Source: an uncultured Latescibacterota bacterium (GTDB lineage Bacteria; Latescibacterota; UBA2968; UBA8231). Taken from it: a DNA stretch of 64,000 nt. This document shows, piece after piece, positions 17,486 to 26,013 of this stretch; position 1 is the first letter of the stretch, and each line of letters opens with the position of its first letter. The translations under genes and the position numbers were made by a program. The DNA lies in NCBI GenBank assembly GCA_951813615.1, contig OX638377.1:3348001-3412000 (forward strand). The letters are read 5' to 3'. The notes beneath the pieces were generated by a model that saw only the letters and a list, made by a program, of their open reading frames with translations, was not told the DNA's origin and did no database searches.

Positions 17486-20308
17486 TTACTCCAGCCCGGC
17501 GAAGACCGTAATAAAACTGGTCGTCTCGTTGCTGGTCTCGTCGCCAATCACAAAAGTACCTGGTCGGTCGCTGTCCTCAATCACCTGTTCGGTCAAAATC
17601 CGGCCGTAGCGCAGGCCGATCTGGGTCGTCAACCGGTAGCCCAAATAATCCGAAGTGGTCGATAGCTGTACGGCGATATTAGTCGAACTCCGGTCGCCCG
17701 TCTCCTGCTGGCGACCGGCGGCAATAAGCGCGTTCTCGTCCAAGCTCTGGTTGCTGAACCACAACTGCTCCAACCCGGTCTGAATAATCGTGTGACGAAG
17801 TACCGGCAAGGTAGCTATCAACTGAGCCGTCGCCGTCCATTCCTCGCGATCATCATCTGCGACGAGGAAAGCCGTCTGGCGCAGAAGCTCGCTTTTGAGC
17901 CTCGGCTGCAAGTTCAAACGCCCCAAGCCATAGGTGTAGTCAACCTTGTTGATCAAGCCAAAAAAGCTGGCCTCGTCCTCCATTAGGCGTCCGTTGGCGT
18001 CGCGGGTCTCGGCTTGGTTCTGGCGAAAAATCTCCCACTTGAGCTTATTGACTAGGTTCAAGCCCTCGATACCCTTGTAGTCGAACTGGACAAAGGCGGT
18101 GTTGATCCAAGTATCCTGCGCCGGGAGGATATCTCGGACTACTGGCTGGATCGGGGCCCCCTCAAAGGGCGTAGGCTCGCGGCGGGTATCGGGGATCGTA
18201 TCCTTAGCCTGTTTGACCATATCGAAGACCCGCAAGCGCCCCAAACCCGCATAGTTCTTGTCGAAGGTGAACATCGCGTAGTTGGTCGCGTTGGTCGCGT
18301 TGGTCGTCTGAGACTCGTCGTCGGTGCGGCCGACAATCAGCCGAGCCTCTGGCAGCAGATGCACCCCACCAAAGACATTGAATCCCCGACGATCGGGTTT
18401 ATAGGGAAAGTCGGGCAAATCATCGTCCTCAAAACGGTCAATCCAGTTGTTGTTGTTGAGGTCAATGCCAAAGAGAAATTCCGGCCGATCAACGTTATAG
18501 CGCAGGAACGGCTCCTCGTAATCGGGAGTGATATTGCCTACGGTAGCGTTGTCGTTCTGGTTGAAGTCCGAGATGAAGTCGTTGTTTTGGTCCCAACCTG
18601 GGTAGATTGCCCGGTCGTTGATCGTACCGAAACGAACCCAGTCGGGGTAGCGATCTTGATCGTCGTTATCGTCGACAAACTCGTAGAAGTGCCGCTGGCT
18701 ATTGTCGTATTGCACGTCGCCGTTGGCATTGACCAAAAAGGTTGTGGTCGAATAAGCTTCATCGATGGCGTAGGCCTCACCATAGAGGAAGTAAGGGAAG
18801 GCATCGCGCGAGACGTTGAAGTACCAAGCGTCGGATGCCTCTGAAGAGATCGCGTGTTTCTTCCCCTCATTGAACAGCGCGGCATTTGGGTACTGAGCAT
18901 AGCGCTTGTTGCGGTCCCACTCGCCGTAGAAGTCGAAGCCTAAGGCATTAGCCCCCTCAATGGTAAAGCCGCCGATTAGGTTGGCAGTCGGCAAGCCATA
19001 GTCGAACTTGATCCGCTGCAGATTGGAGATATCCTTCACGTTGCCCTCGGCGCGCCGCAGTACCACAAAAGCCGGCTGGCTGTTGTCGATTACTTCGCTG
19101 GTCAGCGGAGCCGCCGGTACCGCCCGCTGGCCCGTCTGACGGTCGGACCACAATTCGACCTTGAAGTCGTTAGCCACCACGTAATTGAAGTCCACCCCGA
19201 CAATGGTCGTCGGGTCTGGACCAATATAGGCTGGATCGTTGAAGTCGTAGTTGACGATGATCCGCTCCGGGCCGTCCGCAGCCAAAAAGCCTGGACGCCG
19301 GAACCCGCCGAAGATGACCGGCCATTCGGAGCCGGGCCGGACCACCTCCTGCAAGGTAAAAACTGTCTCTTTGCCGGTGTCGAAGTCGCGGCTGGTGATT
19401 CGCACCTCGTGGCTAAACAGGGCCGCGCCCCCCTCGCCATCTTCGGGCGAATCATCGCTCAGGATCACCGCAATCGCCGTCAGCGGTGTCGTACTCTGTC
19501 CAGCAGTGAGGCTACCAGCAACGAGGTCGCCAGCGAAGAGATCGAGAGTAGTATTGGCGTTGCGGGCATCGACTAGTGTGGCCCCCAGCGTGATGAAATC
19601 GCCAACCTGGAACGTCGCCCGTCCACCAAACATCGAGGTCGTATTAGTCTGGGAGACCGGCTCAGTGCTGCCACCGAGGCCCTGCGAGGAGCCGCGGATC
19701 GGCTCGCTGATACGCGAGGCGAGGATCGTCGCCTGGTACTTGTCAGAGGCAAAGTCGATCTGTACCCCGTTGAAATCCGGCTTGGAAAACGTCATCGGCG
19801 TCAGCGTCGTGCGAATCCGGTCACCCACCGTGATCGCGTAGTTGTACTGCCCCTGCGAATCGCCGCTGATGGTCACTGCGTTGAACCAAGTATTAAAACG
19901 CGAACCCTGGAAGATACCACTGCCCAAGGGCAACGGCTGGTCCTGGCGCCAGTCGTAGATCAGCCAACCATGGGTGGTGAAATTGCCGTACACATCGTAA
20001 AAGTAGTCGCCCTCGCGGGTGGTGTTGACGTAGCGTTCATACGGAGTGCGGGCGTAGTTGGAGTACTCCCACTGGCGCCAGCCGTAGTCTACGAAGAGTT
20101 CCTGCGGCACGTACCACTTTTTGACCGTCGGGTCGAGTGCGCCAAATATTACGCCTGGACCGATAGGCTCAAAACTGACAGCACCGCCGCGCTGTACCCC
20201 TAATCGACCCTGGTAGTCCTCCTGCCCATGCGCCGGAGTTAAGCCAAGTAGAGCGCCGATTACTGCAAGACTTCGCATCGCTTTCAACACTGCTCTCCCT
20301 CGTTCCAT
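17486..20308 (-). CDS. Large exported protein, probable outer-membrane beta-barrel (copy 2)
   Basis: This encodes 940 residues and is homologous along its length to the gene at 14506-17484 (shared DPTVKKWYVPQELFVDYG, YDVYGNFTTHGWLIYDWRQ, EEPFLRYNVDRPEFLFGIDL). ATG 20308 has GAGG 5 nt upstream, overlapping the previous stop; ATG 20278 gives a more standard signal peptide (MRSLAVIGALLGLTPAHG) but lacks a good ribosome site. Acidic DxNxDxI repeats (DQNNDFISDFNQND, DLNNNNWIDRFEDDDLPD) suggest calcium binding. The C-terminal 300 residues look like amphipathic beta strands. The two genes are a tandem duplicate pair, so the products may form a hetero-oligomer. The function is not known. Confidence 0.68.
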   Translation of the reverse strand: MERGRAVLKAMRSLAVIGALLGLTPAHGQEDYQGRLGVQRGGAVSFEPIGPGVIFGALDPTVKKWYVPQELFVDYGWRQWEYSNYARTPYERYVNTTREGDYFYDVYGNFTTHGWLIYDWRQDQPLPLGSGIFQGSRFNTWFNAVTISGDSQGQYNYAITVGDRIRTTLTPMTFSKPDFNGVQIDFASDKYQATILASRISEPIRGSSQGLGGSTEPVSQTNTTSMFGGRATFQVGDFITLGATLVDARNANTTLDLFAGDLVAGSLTAGQSTTPLTAIAVILSDDSPEDGEGGAALFSHEVRITSRDFDTGKETVFTLQEVVRPGSEWPVIFGGFRRPGFLAADGPERIIVNYDFNDPAYIGPDPTTIVGVDFNYVVANDFKVELWSDRQTGQRAVPAAPLTSEVIDNSQPAFVVLRRAEGNVKDISNLQRIKFDYGLPTANLIGGFTIEGANALGFDFYGEWDRNKRYAQYPNAALFNEGKKHAISSEASDAWYFNVSRDAFPYFLYGEAYAIDEAYSTTTFLVNANGDVQYDNSQRHFYEFVDDNDDQDRYPDWVRFGTINDRAIYPGWDQNNDFISDFNQNDNATVGNITPDYEEPFLRYNVDRPEFLFGIDLNNNNWIDRFEDDDLPDFPYKPDRRGFNVFGGVHLLPEARLIVGRTDDESQTTNATNATNYAMFTFDKNYAGLGRLRVFDMVKQAKDTIPDTRREPTPFEGAPIQPVVRDILPAQDTWINTAFVQFDYKGIEGLNLVNKLKWEIFRQNQAETRDANGRLMEDEASFFGLINKVDYTYGLGRLNLQPRLKSELLRQTAFLVADDDREEWTATAQLIATLPVLRHTIIQTGLEQLWFSNQSLDENALIAAGRQQETGDRSSTNIAVQLSTTSDYLGYRLTTQIGLRYGRILTEQVIEDSDRPGTFVIGDETSNETTSFITVFAGLE

Positions 20309-20315
20309 AAGTACC

Positions 20316-22541
20316 TCAATAAGCCAAGCTGACCATGCCGACGCCGCGTTCCTGGCCAGTACCAGCGTCCAGCGTCACACTGAACAGATAGTTGCCTGGG
20401 GGCAGTGCCGCCCCCGCGTCGTTTTTGCCATCCCAAAGACGAGCATGGCGTCCGCTGCTGTCGAGTCCGCGGTAAAGATTCCGCACCGGCCGACCCGCTA
20501 AGTCGCGCACCACGATTTCTACATCGGTCGGCCGAGCAATATTGGTGATGTCGTACTGGACCGCAGCTTGATCATTTATACCGTCCCCGTTGGGGCTAAA
20601 GGCCCTAGGTGCCGCACTTACATTGACTAGCAGATCGCCGACGATCGGCACGGCCACCGAGAGGTTCCCGCTGAAAGGCGTACCCAAAGGCTGCAAGTCC
20701 GGATCAACCTCACCCAGATCGGCGGCGTTGCCCGATACCACATCTTGGGCAATCTGCACTTCCTCACCCGAATTGAACGCCCGCGTCGTAAAGGTCGTGC
20801 CGAAGCGCAGCACCGCGTTGTCGAAGGTCACCCGCACCTCGGTGCCATCCTCAGCGACCGTTGGGAACTCAAAAATGAAGCTGTTGCCAGTGGCCTCAAC
20901 CACCGCAAAGTCGCCGCGTTGGAGCGGCAACTGGTCAAGTACCGCACCGCTAAAGTCGGCCTCATCCGCCGTGCCGTCCGGGTGCCGAACTTCTATCAGC
21001 CCCACGTTTTCGACCCTGAGTGGAGTGTCGATCTGTAGCTGATTGAAGCCGCGGTCGAGTCCCGGGCGAAGTTTGCTCAACACGGCGAGGGTAAAGTCCG
21101 TCTTTTCGCCCAGCGCCGCTTGGCGCGGGACGATCTCAGCGATCAACTCCTCGGCAAAAGGCGAAGGCAGTACCTCAAAAGAAATCCCCCCAACACCGGT
21201 AGCCGACTCGAACTCGTCGCTAGAGAACTCAATCGCGAACTGAAAATAGCGCCGCGGACTCGGCGAAACCACTGGCACTCCCTGCAATGCGTCGGCCAAA
21301 TCGGCGTCTGACTCAACTAGTGCGCTGACCGGATAGGGAGGCGACCACGCGCTCCAGTTAGTCACGTCGTTGCGGATATTGCCCTTGTCCTCATTGCGCA
21401 ACCGGCCGAAGTCGGCGGCCGTCAGCGAGATCTGCTCCTGCTGCTCCAGCGACAGATCCTTGAATATCTGCAGCGCCTCGCGCAAGTCGACATCCTCGTT
21501 GTCGAGCACCGTCTCAACCAAGGTTTTCAACTCGGCATCCTCAACATCGGCGGCAAATTTCCACGGCACTTCGTCACCGCGGGCCGTAGTCCCCGTCTGT
21601 CTGGACCCACCGCCCAAGCGGAAGATCTGCTCGCCCGGGCGAATTTTGTTGTATTCGACCGGCTGCGGGTCGTTGCCAGTGCGCGTGCGGATCAAAACCC
21701 GCGACAGCCCGCTATCGCCCGCCTTCTGCTCGACCCAGCGCAGCGTTCCAAACAGCGACAGGTCGCCGAAGTCAAAGACATTGGAGATATAAGTGGCCTC
21801 GGGCACAAAGCCGGTGCCAAAGACTTGGAACTCAGCCAAGTCAAAGCCCGTCGCCGTCAGCGACTTGAGCCGTACGAAGCGCACGTACTGAGGAGGTATA
21901 TGCACGTCAACTACCGGGTCTTCGTTTTGGTTGACCAGCACCACGGTCTCGCGGATCGGCACCCCCTCGCGCTGGGTTTCGGGTGTACCGTCGTTGATAA
22001 ATATCTCAAAGGCGCGCATAAAATCGTTCTGGTATGGGAATGCCGGAGCGGGAAAGGCCGGGTCGGCGTTGCGGGGAAAAAACTTGAAGCGATTGACTCC
22101 AAAGCGAGCACCTAAGTCCAGATCAATGATAATGCCCAACACGCGCGCACTCTGGCCACCGGCACTGGCGCGTAAATCCAGCGCCGTCTCGCCATCATTG
22201 TCGATGATACTGGGCAATTCCGGCCGGATGTTGATGGTATTGGGCGAGGTAATAGAGCCGCCGCGGGCTTCGGAATTAGCGCCGATGGCGATATTGAGCG
22301 TGGTATCGGCGCGCTGTGGAAAAATCCAGTTTCTGAAACCCTCGGCATTGAAGTCAATAACCCCACCGGGCGCGTTGGTATTTTCCACCGAAGTAGCACT
22401 GCGGATGACCGTAGCCTGAATCTCCCCGCCGCCGCTAACCCAATCCAAACCGCCTTCGCCGCCGACGATCACGACTTCAGCGACGGTCGACCGGCCTCCG
22501 AGTAGGCACAATAAGAGAGCATATACACTGGCGCGTTTCAT
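20316..22541 (-). CDS. Secreted CHU_C/FlgD-Ig-tailed surface protein, first gene of the operon
   Basis: This encodes 741 residues from ATG 22541, the start of a clean signal peptide (MKRASVYALLLCLLGGRSTVAE); an in-frame ATG at 22595 adds 18 unlikely residues. Neither has a Shine-Dalgarno site. It has a discoidin-like region (IDLDLGARFGVNRFKFFPRN), a TRTGNDPQPVEYNKI element, the repeat motif LTAADFGRLRNEDKGNI and a WSAWSPPY element. The tail has FSPNGDGINDQAAV, VRDLAGRPVRNL, WDGKNDAG and PGNYLFSVTL. It is a distant member of the family found at 1-11563. It is followed with short gaps by the two predicted outer-membrane proteins, which suggests that it works with them at the cell surface. Confidence 0.78.
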   Translation of the reverse strand: MKRASVYALLLCLLGGRSTVAEVVIVGGEGGLDWVSGGGEIQATVIRSATSVENTNAPGGVIDFNAEGFRNWIFPQRADTTLNIAIGANSEARGGSITSPNTINIRPELPSIIDNDGETALDLRASAGGQSARVLGIIIDLDLGARFGVNRFKFFPRNADPAFPAPAFPYQNDFMRAFEIFINDGTPETQREGVPIRETVVLVNQNEDPVVDVHIPPQYVRFVRLKSLTATGFDLAEFQVFGTGFVPEATYISNVFDFGDLSLFGTLRWVEQKAGDSGLSRVLIRTRTGNDPQPVEYNKIRPGEQIFRLGGGSRQTGTTARGDEVPWKFAADVEDAELKTLVETVLDNEDVDLREALQIFKDLSLEQQEQISLTAADFGRLRNEDKGNIRNDVTNWSAWSPPYPVSALVESDADLADALQGVPVVSPSPRRYFQFAIEFSSDEFESATGVGGISFEVLPSPFAEELIAEIVPRQAALGEKTDFTLAVLSKLRPGLDRGFNQLQIDTPLRVENVGLIEVRHPDGTADEADFSGAVLDQLPLQRGDFAVVEATGNSFIFEFPTVAEDGTEVRVTFDNAVLRFGTTFTTRAFNSGEEVQIAQDVVSGNAADLGEVDPDLQPLGTPFSGNLSVAVPIVGDLLVNVSAAPRAFSPNGDGINDQAAVQYDITNIARPTDVEIVVRDLAGRPVRNLYRGLDSSGRHARLWDGKNDAGAALPPGNYLFSVTLDAGTGQERGVGMVSLAY

Positions 22542-22789
22542 AGGCAAAATTTTGTTGACAAGTGAATTTGTATCCCGAAAATTCAATAAGTTCATAATTA
22601 TAAAGACATTATGCGAAATTTACTATTGCGTAATCACCTAGCAGGTCAACTATTTATAATCAATAGCTCTTAACGCCGCAAGCATCTTTCAAGCCTTGCC
22701 CCATCCTATCCGCCCCGGCGTTTTACTTTCATTTCCTCCCTCTTTATATTGATTTTTTTCCCTTACTCATATTAGGAGTATCCCATACT
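22542..22789. promoter_or_regulatory. Divergent intergenic region with putative promoters
   Basis: This AT-rich gap separates the minus-strand surface-protein operon from the plus-strand chaperone operon, so at least two outward promoters are expected. On the minus strand TTGACC (complement of 22644-22649) is followed 18 nt later by TAGTAA, a weak sigma70-like pair. On the plus strand AGGAG lies 11 nt before ATG 22790. I see no clear operator or riboswitch. Confidence 0.35.
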
Positions 22790-24481
22790 ATGAAAATGAA
22801 GCATCTCAACGCCTTGCTCTTACTCAGTGGGCTCTTCGTCGGCTGTGGTGATCAACAACCGCCGGCCTCGCCGGCCGAACTCGTCGTTGCCGAGGTCGGC
22901 GACAAGCCGATCACCGCGGCTGAGTTCGCCGAGTTCTCTTCCCTGATTCCCGAAGGTATGCGCGAAGGGGACACGCCGCTGGCCGTCGCCCGCAATCTGC
23001 TCAACAGCCTGATCGACAAGGAGTTACTCCTACAAGAAGCCCAGGCGTCCAACATCGAAAATATGATTTGGTTTATCGACGAGCTGACCAACTACGAGCG
23101 CTCGCGCATCTTGCGTCTCTACGAGCAACGAGAAATCATCAGCAAGCTGAACATCACTGAGGAAATGGTCGATGCCCACTACCGCGCAACTCGCCGCGAC
23201 CGCTCAATCCGCCTCGGCGGCATCATGGTCGATACCGAGGAGGAAGCCAACGCTCTCTACCAGCAGCTTCAAAATGGTGCCGATTTCCACCAACTAGCCC
23301 GCACCCATTCTGTTCACCGCGAAAGCGCCGAGCGCGGCGGTGATACCGGGCTGTACCAGTTGCGCGACCAACTCATGCCCGAAGTCGCAGCCGAAGTTGC
23401 CGACTTAGAAATCGGCGAAATTGCTCCGCCGGTGTCGATGTTCGTCGCTGGCGAGCAAAAGTTTGCCATCTTCACCCTGCTCGACGAAATCCCAGCACCG
23501 CTCGAAGCCTCCGAGGCTCGCATCCGCGAAGAATTGCTCATCGCCCAGCGCAACGAGCGCCTGCAAACCATGCTCGATTCGCTGCGGGGCGTTTACCATC
23601 CCCAACCGCAGTTGCAGAACATCGCCCTATTAGCCGAGCGCATTAGCCAGTTTACCGGCGAGGAGTTCGCCCTCGCCGAAGCCGACGCTGATTTGCCCGT
23701 CTGCACCTTTGACAAGGGAGATCCCATCGGCTTGGGGAATTTTGTCGAAACCATCCGCCAAATGAAAATAGCGCCGCAAATGCTGATCGACACCGATAGC
23801 GCCGCGGAATTACTCGACCGCCGCGTCGTCCCCGAACACCTGTTCATGTCTGAGATCATCAACGCTGGGCTGGATCAAGATCCCGAGTTCCGCGCCAGCA
23901 TCGCCGCCAAGCGCCAAGAACTCCTAGTCACCGGCTTGCGCAAGCTCATGGTTGACCAGAATCTGTCGGTTACTCCAGAAGAGGCGCGCACCTTCTACGA
24001 CGAGCACCCAGAGAAATTCACCAAACCCACGACCACCGTCGCCATCGAAATTCTGGTCTCCAGCGACTCGCTAGCCCAGCATCTGTTTACTGAACTGGCG
24101 CAAGCCACCGAAGCCGAGGCCGAAACCCTCGCCGTGCGTCACAGCGAACGCGCCGAAGTCCTCCATCACAATGGACGCATCAATTTCAATGTATATACAG
24201 AGCAATTCTTCCCTAGCATCTCCGGCTTGGCCCAAGACCTCGCGGTCGGCCAAGTGGGCGGCCCAGTTCGCACCCAGCGAGGCTATTCGGTTTTCAAAGT
24301 CTTGGATCGCCAACGCGAACACATCCCCTACACTGAGGACTCCGAACGACGCGCCCGGGCCTATGTGCTTATCGACAAGGCTCAGCTCCGCTACGTCGAA
24401 TACGTGCGTAGTCTGCGCAAAGTCTATCCGATAACCATTCACGAAGACCATTTGAAGCAGTACACCGCCGCCCAAAGCTGA
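22790..24481 (+). CDS. Parvulin-type peptidyl-prolyl isomerase lipoprotein (SurA/PrsA-like)
   Basis: This encodes 563 residues. The signal sequence MKMKHLNALLLLSGLFVGC ends in a lipobox, so the protein should be lipid-anchored. A SurA_N-like helical region (about 30-130; ITAAEFAEFSSLIPEGMREG, NSLIDKELLLQEA) is followed by a PpiC/rotamase domain (about 140-245; FHQLARTHSVHRESAERGGD, the usual S-x-D/E-x-x-GGD-G strand). A second, diverged rotamase-like domain lies near 400-520 (RHSERAEVLHHNGRI, GPVRTQRGYSVFKVLD). Such proteins catalyse cis-trans proline isomerisation and escort outer-membrane or secreted proteins. Its position back-to-back with the surface-protein operon fits a periplasmic chaperone role. 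Its stop overlaps the next ATG (TGATG). Confidence 0.85.
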   Translation: MKMKHLNALLLLSGLFVGCGDQQPPASPAELVVAEVGDKPITAAEFAEFSSLIPEGMREGDTPLAVARNLLNSLIDKELLLQEAQASNIENMIWFIDELTNYERSRILRLYEQREIISKLNITEEMVDAHYRATRRDRSIRLGGIMVDTEEEANALYQQLQNGADFHQLARTHSVHRESAERGGDTGLYQLRDQLMPEVAAEVADLEIGEIAPPVSMFVAGEQKFAIFTLLDEIPAPLEASEARIREELLIAQRNERLQTMLDSLRGVYHPQPQLQNIALLAERISQFTGEEFALAEADADLPVCTFDKGDPIGLGNFVETIRQMKIAPQMLIDTDSAAELLDRRVVPEHLFMSEIINAGLDQDPEFRASIAAKRQELLVTGLRKLMVDQNLSVTPEEARTFYDEHPEKFTKPTTTVAIEILVSSDSLAQHLFTELAQATEAEAETLAVRHSERAEVLHHNGRINFNVYTEQFFPSISGLAQDLAVGQVGGPVRTQRGYSVFKVLDRQREHIPYTEDSERRARAYVLIDKAQLRYVEYVRSLRKVYPITIHEDHLKQYTAAQS

Positions 24482-26013
24482 TGGTCACCCCTCTGTGGGC
24501 GCTTTGCTGCCTTCTCCTAATACCACTCGGCGCACGCGCCGAGCGCGCCGACACCACTATAGCCGACCAGACCTACGCCCTGCTTCCGGCGGCGGATCTG
24601 CTCTCGCGCCTACAACGGGCAGAAGGACCGATCCACCTCCGCACCACCGCCGTCGTCGGCCCCCTCTACGCTCCGACCGCTGGTCTCGACACGGTGCGCG
24701 CGGCGTTCCATCTCGACGACGTCTTCTTCTTCGACGAGGTCACCCTCAATAACGTGGTCTTTCTCGGTCCGGTTCAGGGCGAGCGCACCACATTCGCCAA
24801 CGGCCTTTCTCTTATAAATGCCCGTTTCCACAGCACATTCGGCCTGCGCGCAAGCCGATCTGGCAAGCACCTCAACTTCAAAGAAGCGGTCTTTCTCACC
24901 GACGCAGACTTTGCTGACGGCGATTTCGTTGGCCCCAATTCGTTTATCAACGCCCGCTTCGCCGATGCCGCCCGCTTTGCTCGCACCCGCTTTGGGACCG
25001 CTGCCTATTTTGAAGGCACCCATTTCACCGGCCAAACCGACTTTGCCGACGCCCGCTTCGCCGGCGTAGCTTCCTTCAAGGACGCCCGCTGGAATGGTCC
25101 GGCTTCCTTTGCTGGCACCCGCTTTGCCGAACGCGCCCTCTTCTGGCGGATCCAATTCCTCGGCGCAGTCGATTTTGCCGCGGCCCGCGCCGACGGGGAG
25201 GTTTCCTTCAGCCGAGCCACTTTCGCCGACCAAGCTCATTTCGCTGACTTCACCTTCGCCCAAGCAGCCCACTTTACTAACGCAACTTTCGCCCGTGTGA
25301 ACTTTGGCGGCAGCTACTTCCGCAAAGAGGCCGATTTTAGTGGCGTCCAAGCGCAGACCCTGCGTTTCAACGCCTTTTTTAACCGCTCCCTCGACCTGAG
25401 CCGCGCCGCTATCGGCACCCTCGATCTGCACCCAAGTGTCCAAACCGATTCGACCTTTGCCGAAAGCGCCCAACTTTATTTGCAGCAAGCTTATTTCGAT
25501 CGCCTTCGCGTCCGCTGGGCGCACGTGCGCCACCGGCTAGCCACTGCCGACTCAGTGTCGTTCGCCGCGCTCGACCCAGCCTACAATAGTCTGCGGCACC
25601 ACTTCCTCGCCCAAGGACTAAAAGACGACGCTGTAGCTTGCGAGATCGAGCGTCTAGACCGTCAGCGCCGCGCCCTTAGCTGGGCCACGCCCCAACGTTG
25701 GGCGTTAGAGCTGTGGAATCTCTGTTCCCGCTACGGCACCTCCCCGCTACAACTCATCCTCTGCATCCTCGGCAGCATCCTCCTTTGGGCGCTGATCTAC
25801 CGGCTGATCCCTAGCACTCTGCGGTCCGCCAACGGCGACGAACATCCCACCTTCGCCGATTGCATTGGCTTCAGCATCCACGCCTTTACCCGCACCGATC
25901 CCTATCCTTGGTACGCGACCGGCAAGCTCAAACTCCTCGCCACCTTCCAAACTCTGCTGGGCTGGGCCTCGATCGGCTTATTGCTCGCCGTGATCCTGGC
26001 GCATCTACTGTGA
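24481..26013 (+). CDS. Pentapeptide-repeat protein with C-terminal two-helix channel-like domain
   Basis: This encodes 510 residues, starting inside the previous stop (coupled translation). A signal peptide (MVTPLWALCCLLLIPLGARA) precedes a long pentapeptide-repeat region, about 80-330, with dozens of A(D/N/S)F-x-x-(A/T)xF units (FADARFAGVASFKDARW), expected to form a right-handed quadrilateral helix outside the membrane. After a helical linker there are two membrane segments (about 428-446 and 487-510). Between them is a FSIHAFTRTDPYPWYATGKL segment that resembles the pore loop of Ion_trans_2 channels but without the TxGYG selectivity filter. So it may be a degenerate channel or simply a membrane anchor. 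The role is unknown. Confidence 0.72.
   Translation: MVTPLWALCCLLLIPLGARAERADTTIADQTYALLPAADLLSRLQRAEGPIHLRTTAVVGPLYAPTAGLDTVRAAFHLDDVFFFDEVTLNNVVFLGPVQGERTTFANGLSLINARFHSTFGLRASRSGKHLNFKEAVFLTDADFADGDFVGPNSFINARFADAARFARTRFGTAAYFEGTHFTGQTDFADARFAGVASFKDARWNGPASFAGTRFAERALFWRIQFLGAVDFAAARADGEVSFSRATFADQAHFADFTFAQAAHFTNATFARVNFGGSYFRKEADFSGVQAQTLRFNAFFNRSLDLSRAAIGTLDLHPSVQTDSTFAESAQLYLQQAYFDRLRVRWAHVRHRLATADSVSFAALDPAYNSLRHHFLAQGLKDDAVACEIERLDRQRRALSWATPQRWALELWNLCSRYGTSPLQLILCILGSILLWALIYRLIPSTLRSANGDEHPTFADCIGFSIHAFTRTDPYPWYATGKLKLLATFQTLLGWASIGLLLAVILAHLL

Noticed and set aside
24610..25533. Long minus-strand open frame (about 307 codons) opposite the pentapeptide gene
   Set aside because: It mirrors the repetitive, GC-rich plus-strand repeats, has biased low-complexity composition, no ribosome site and no domain.
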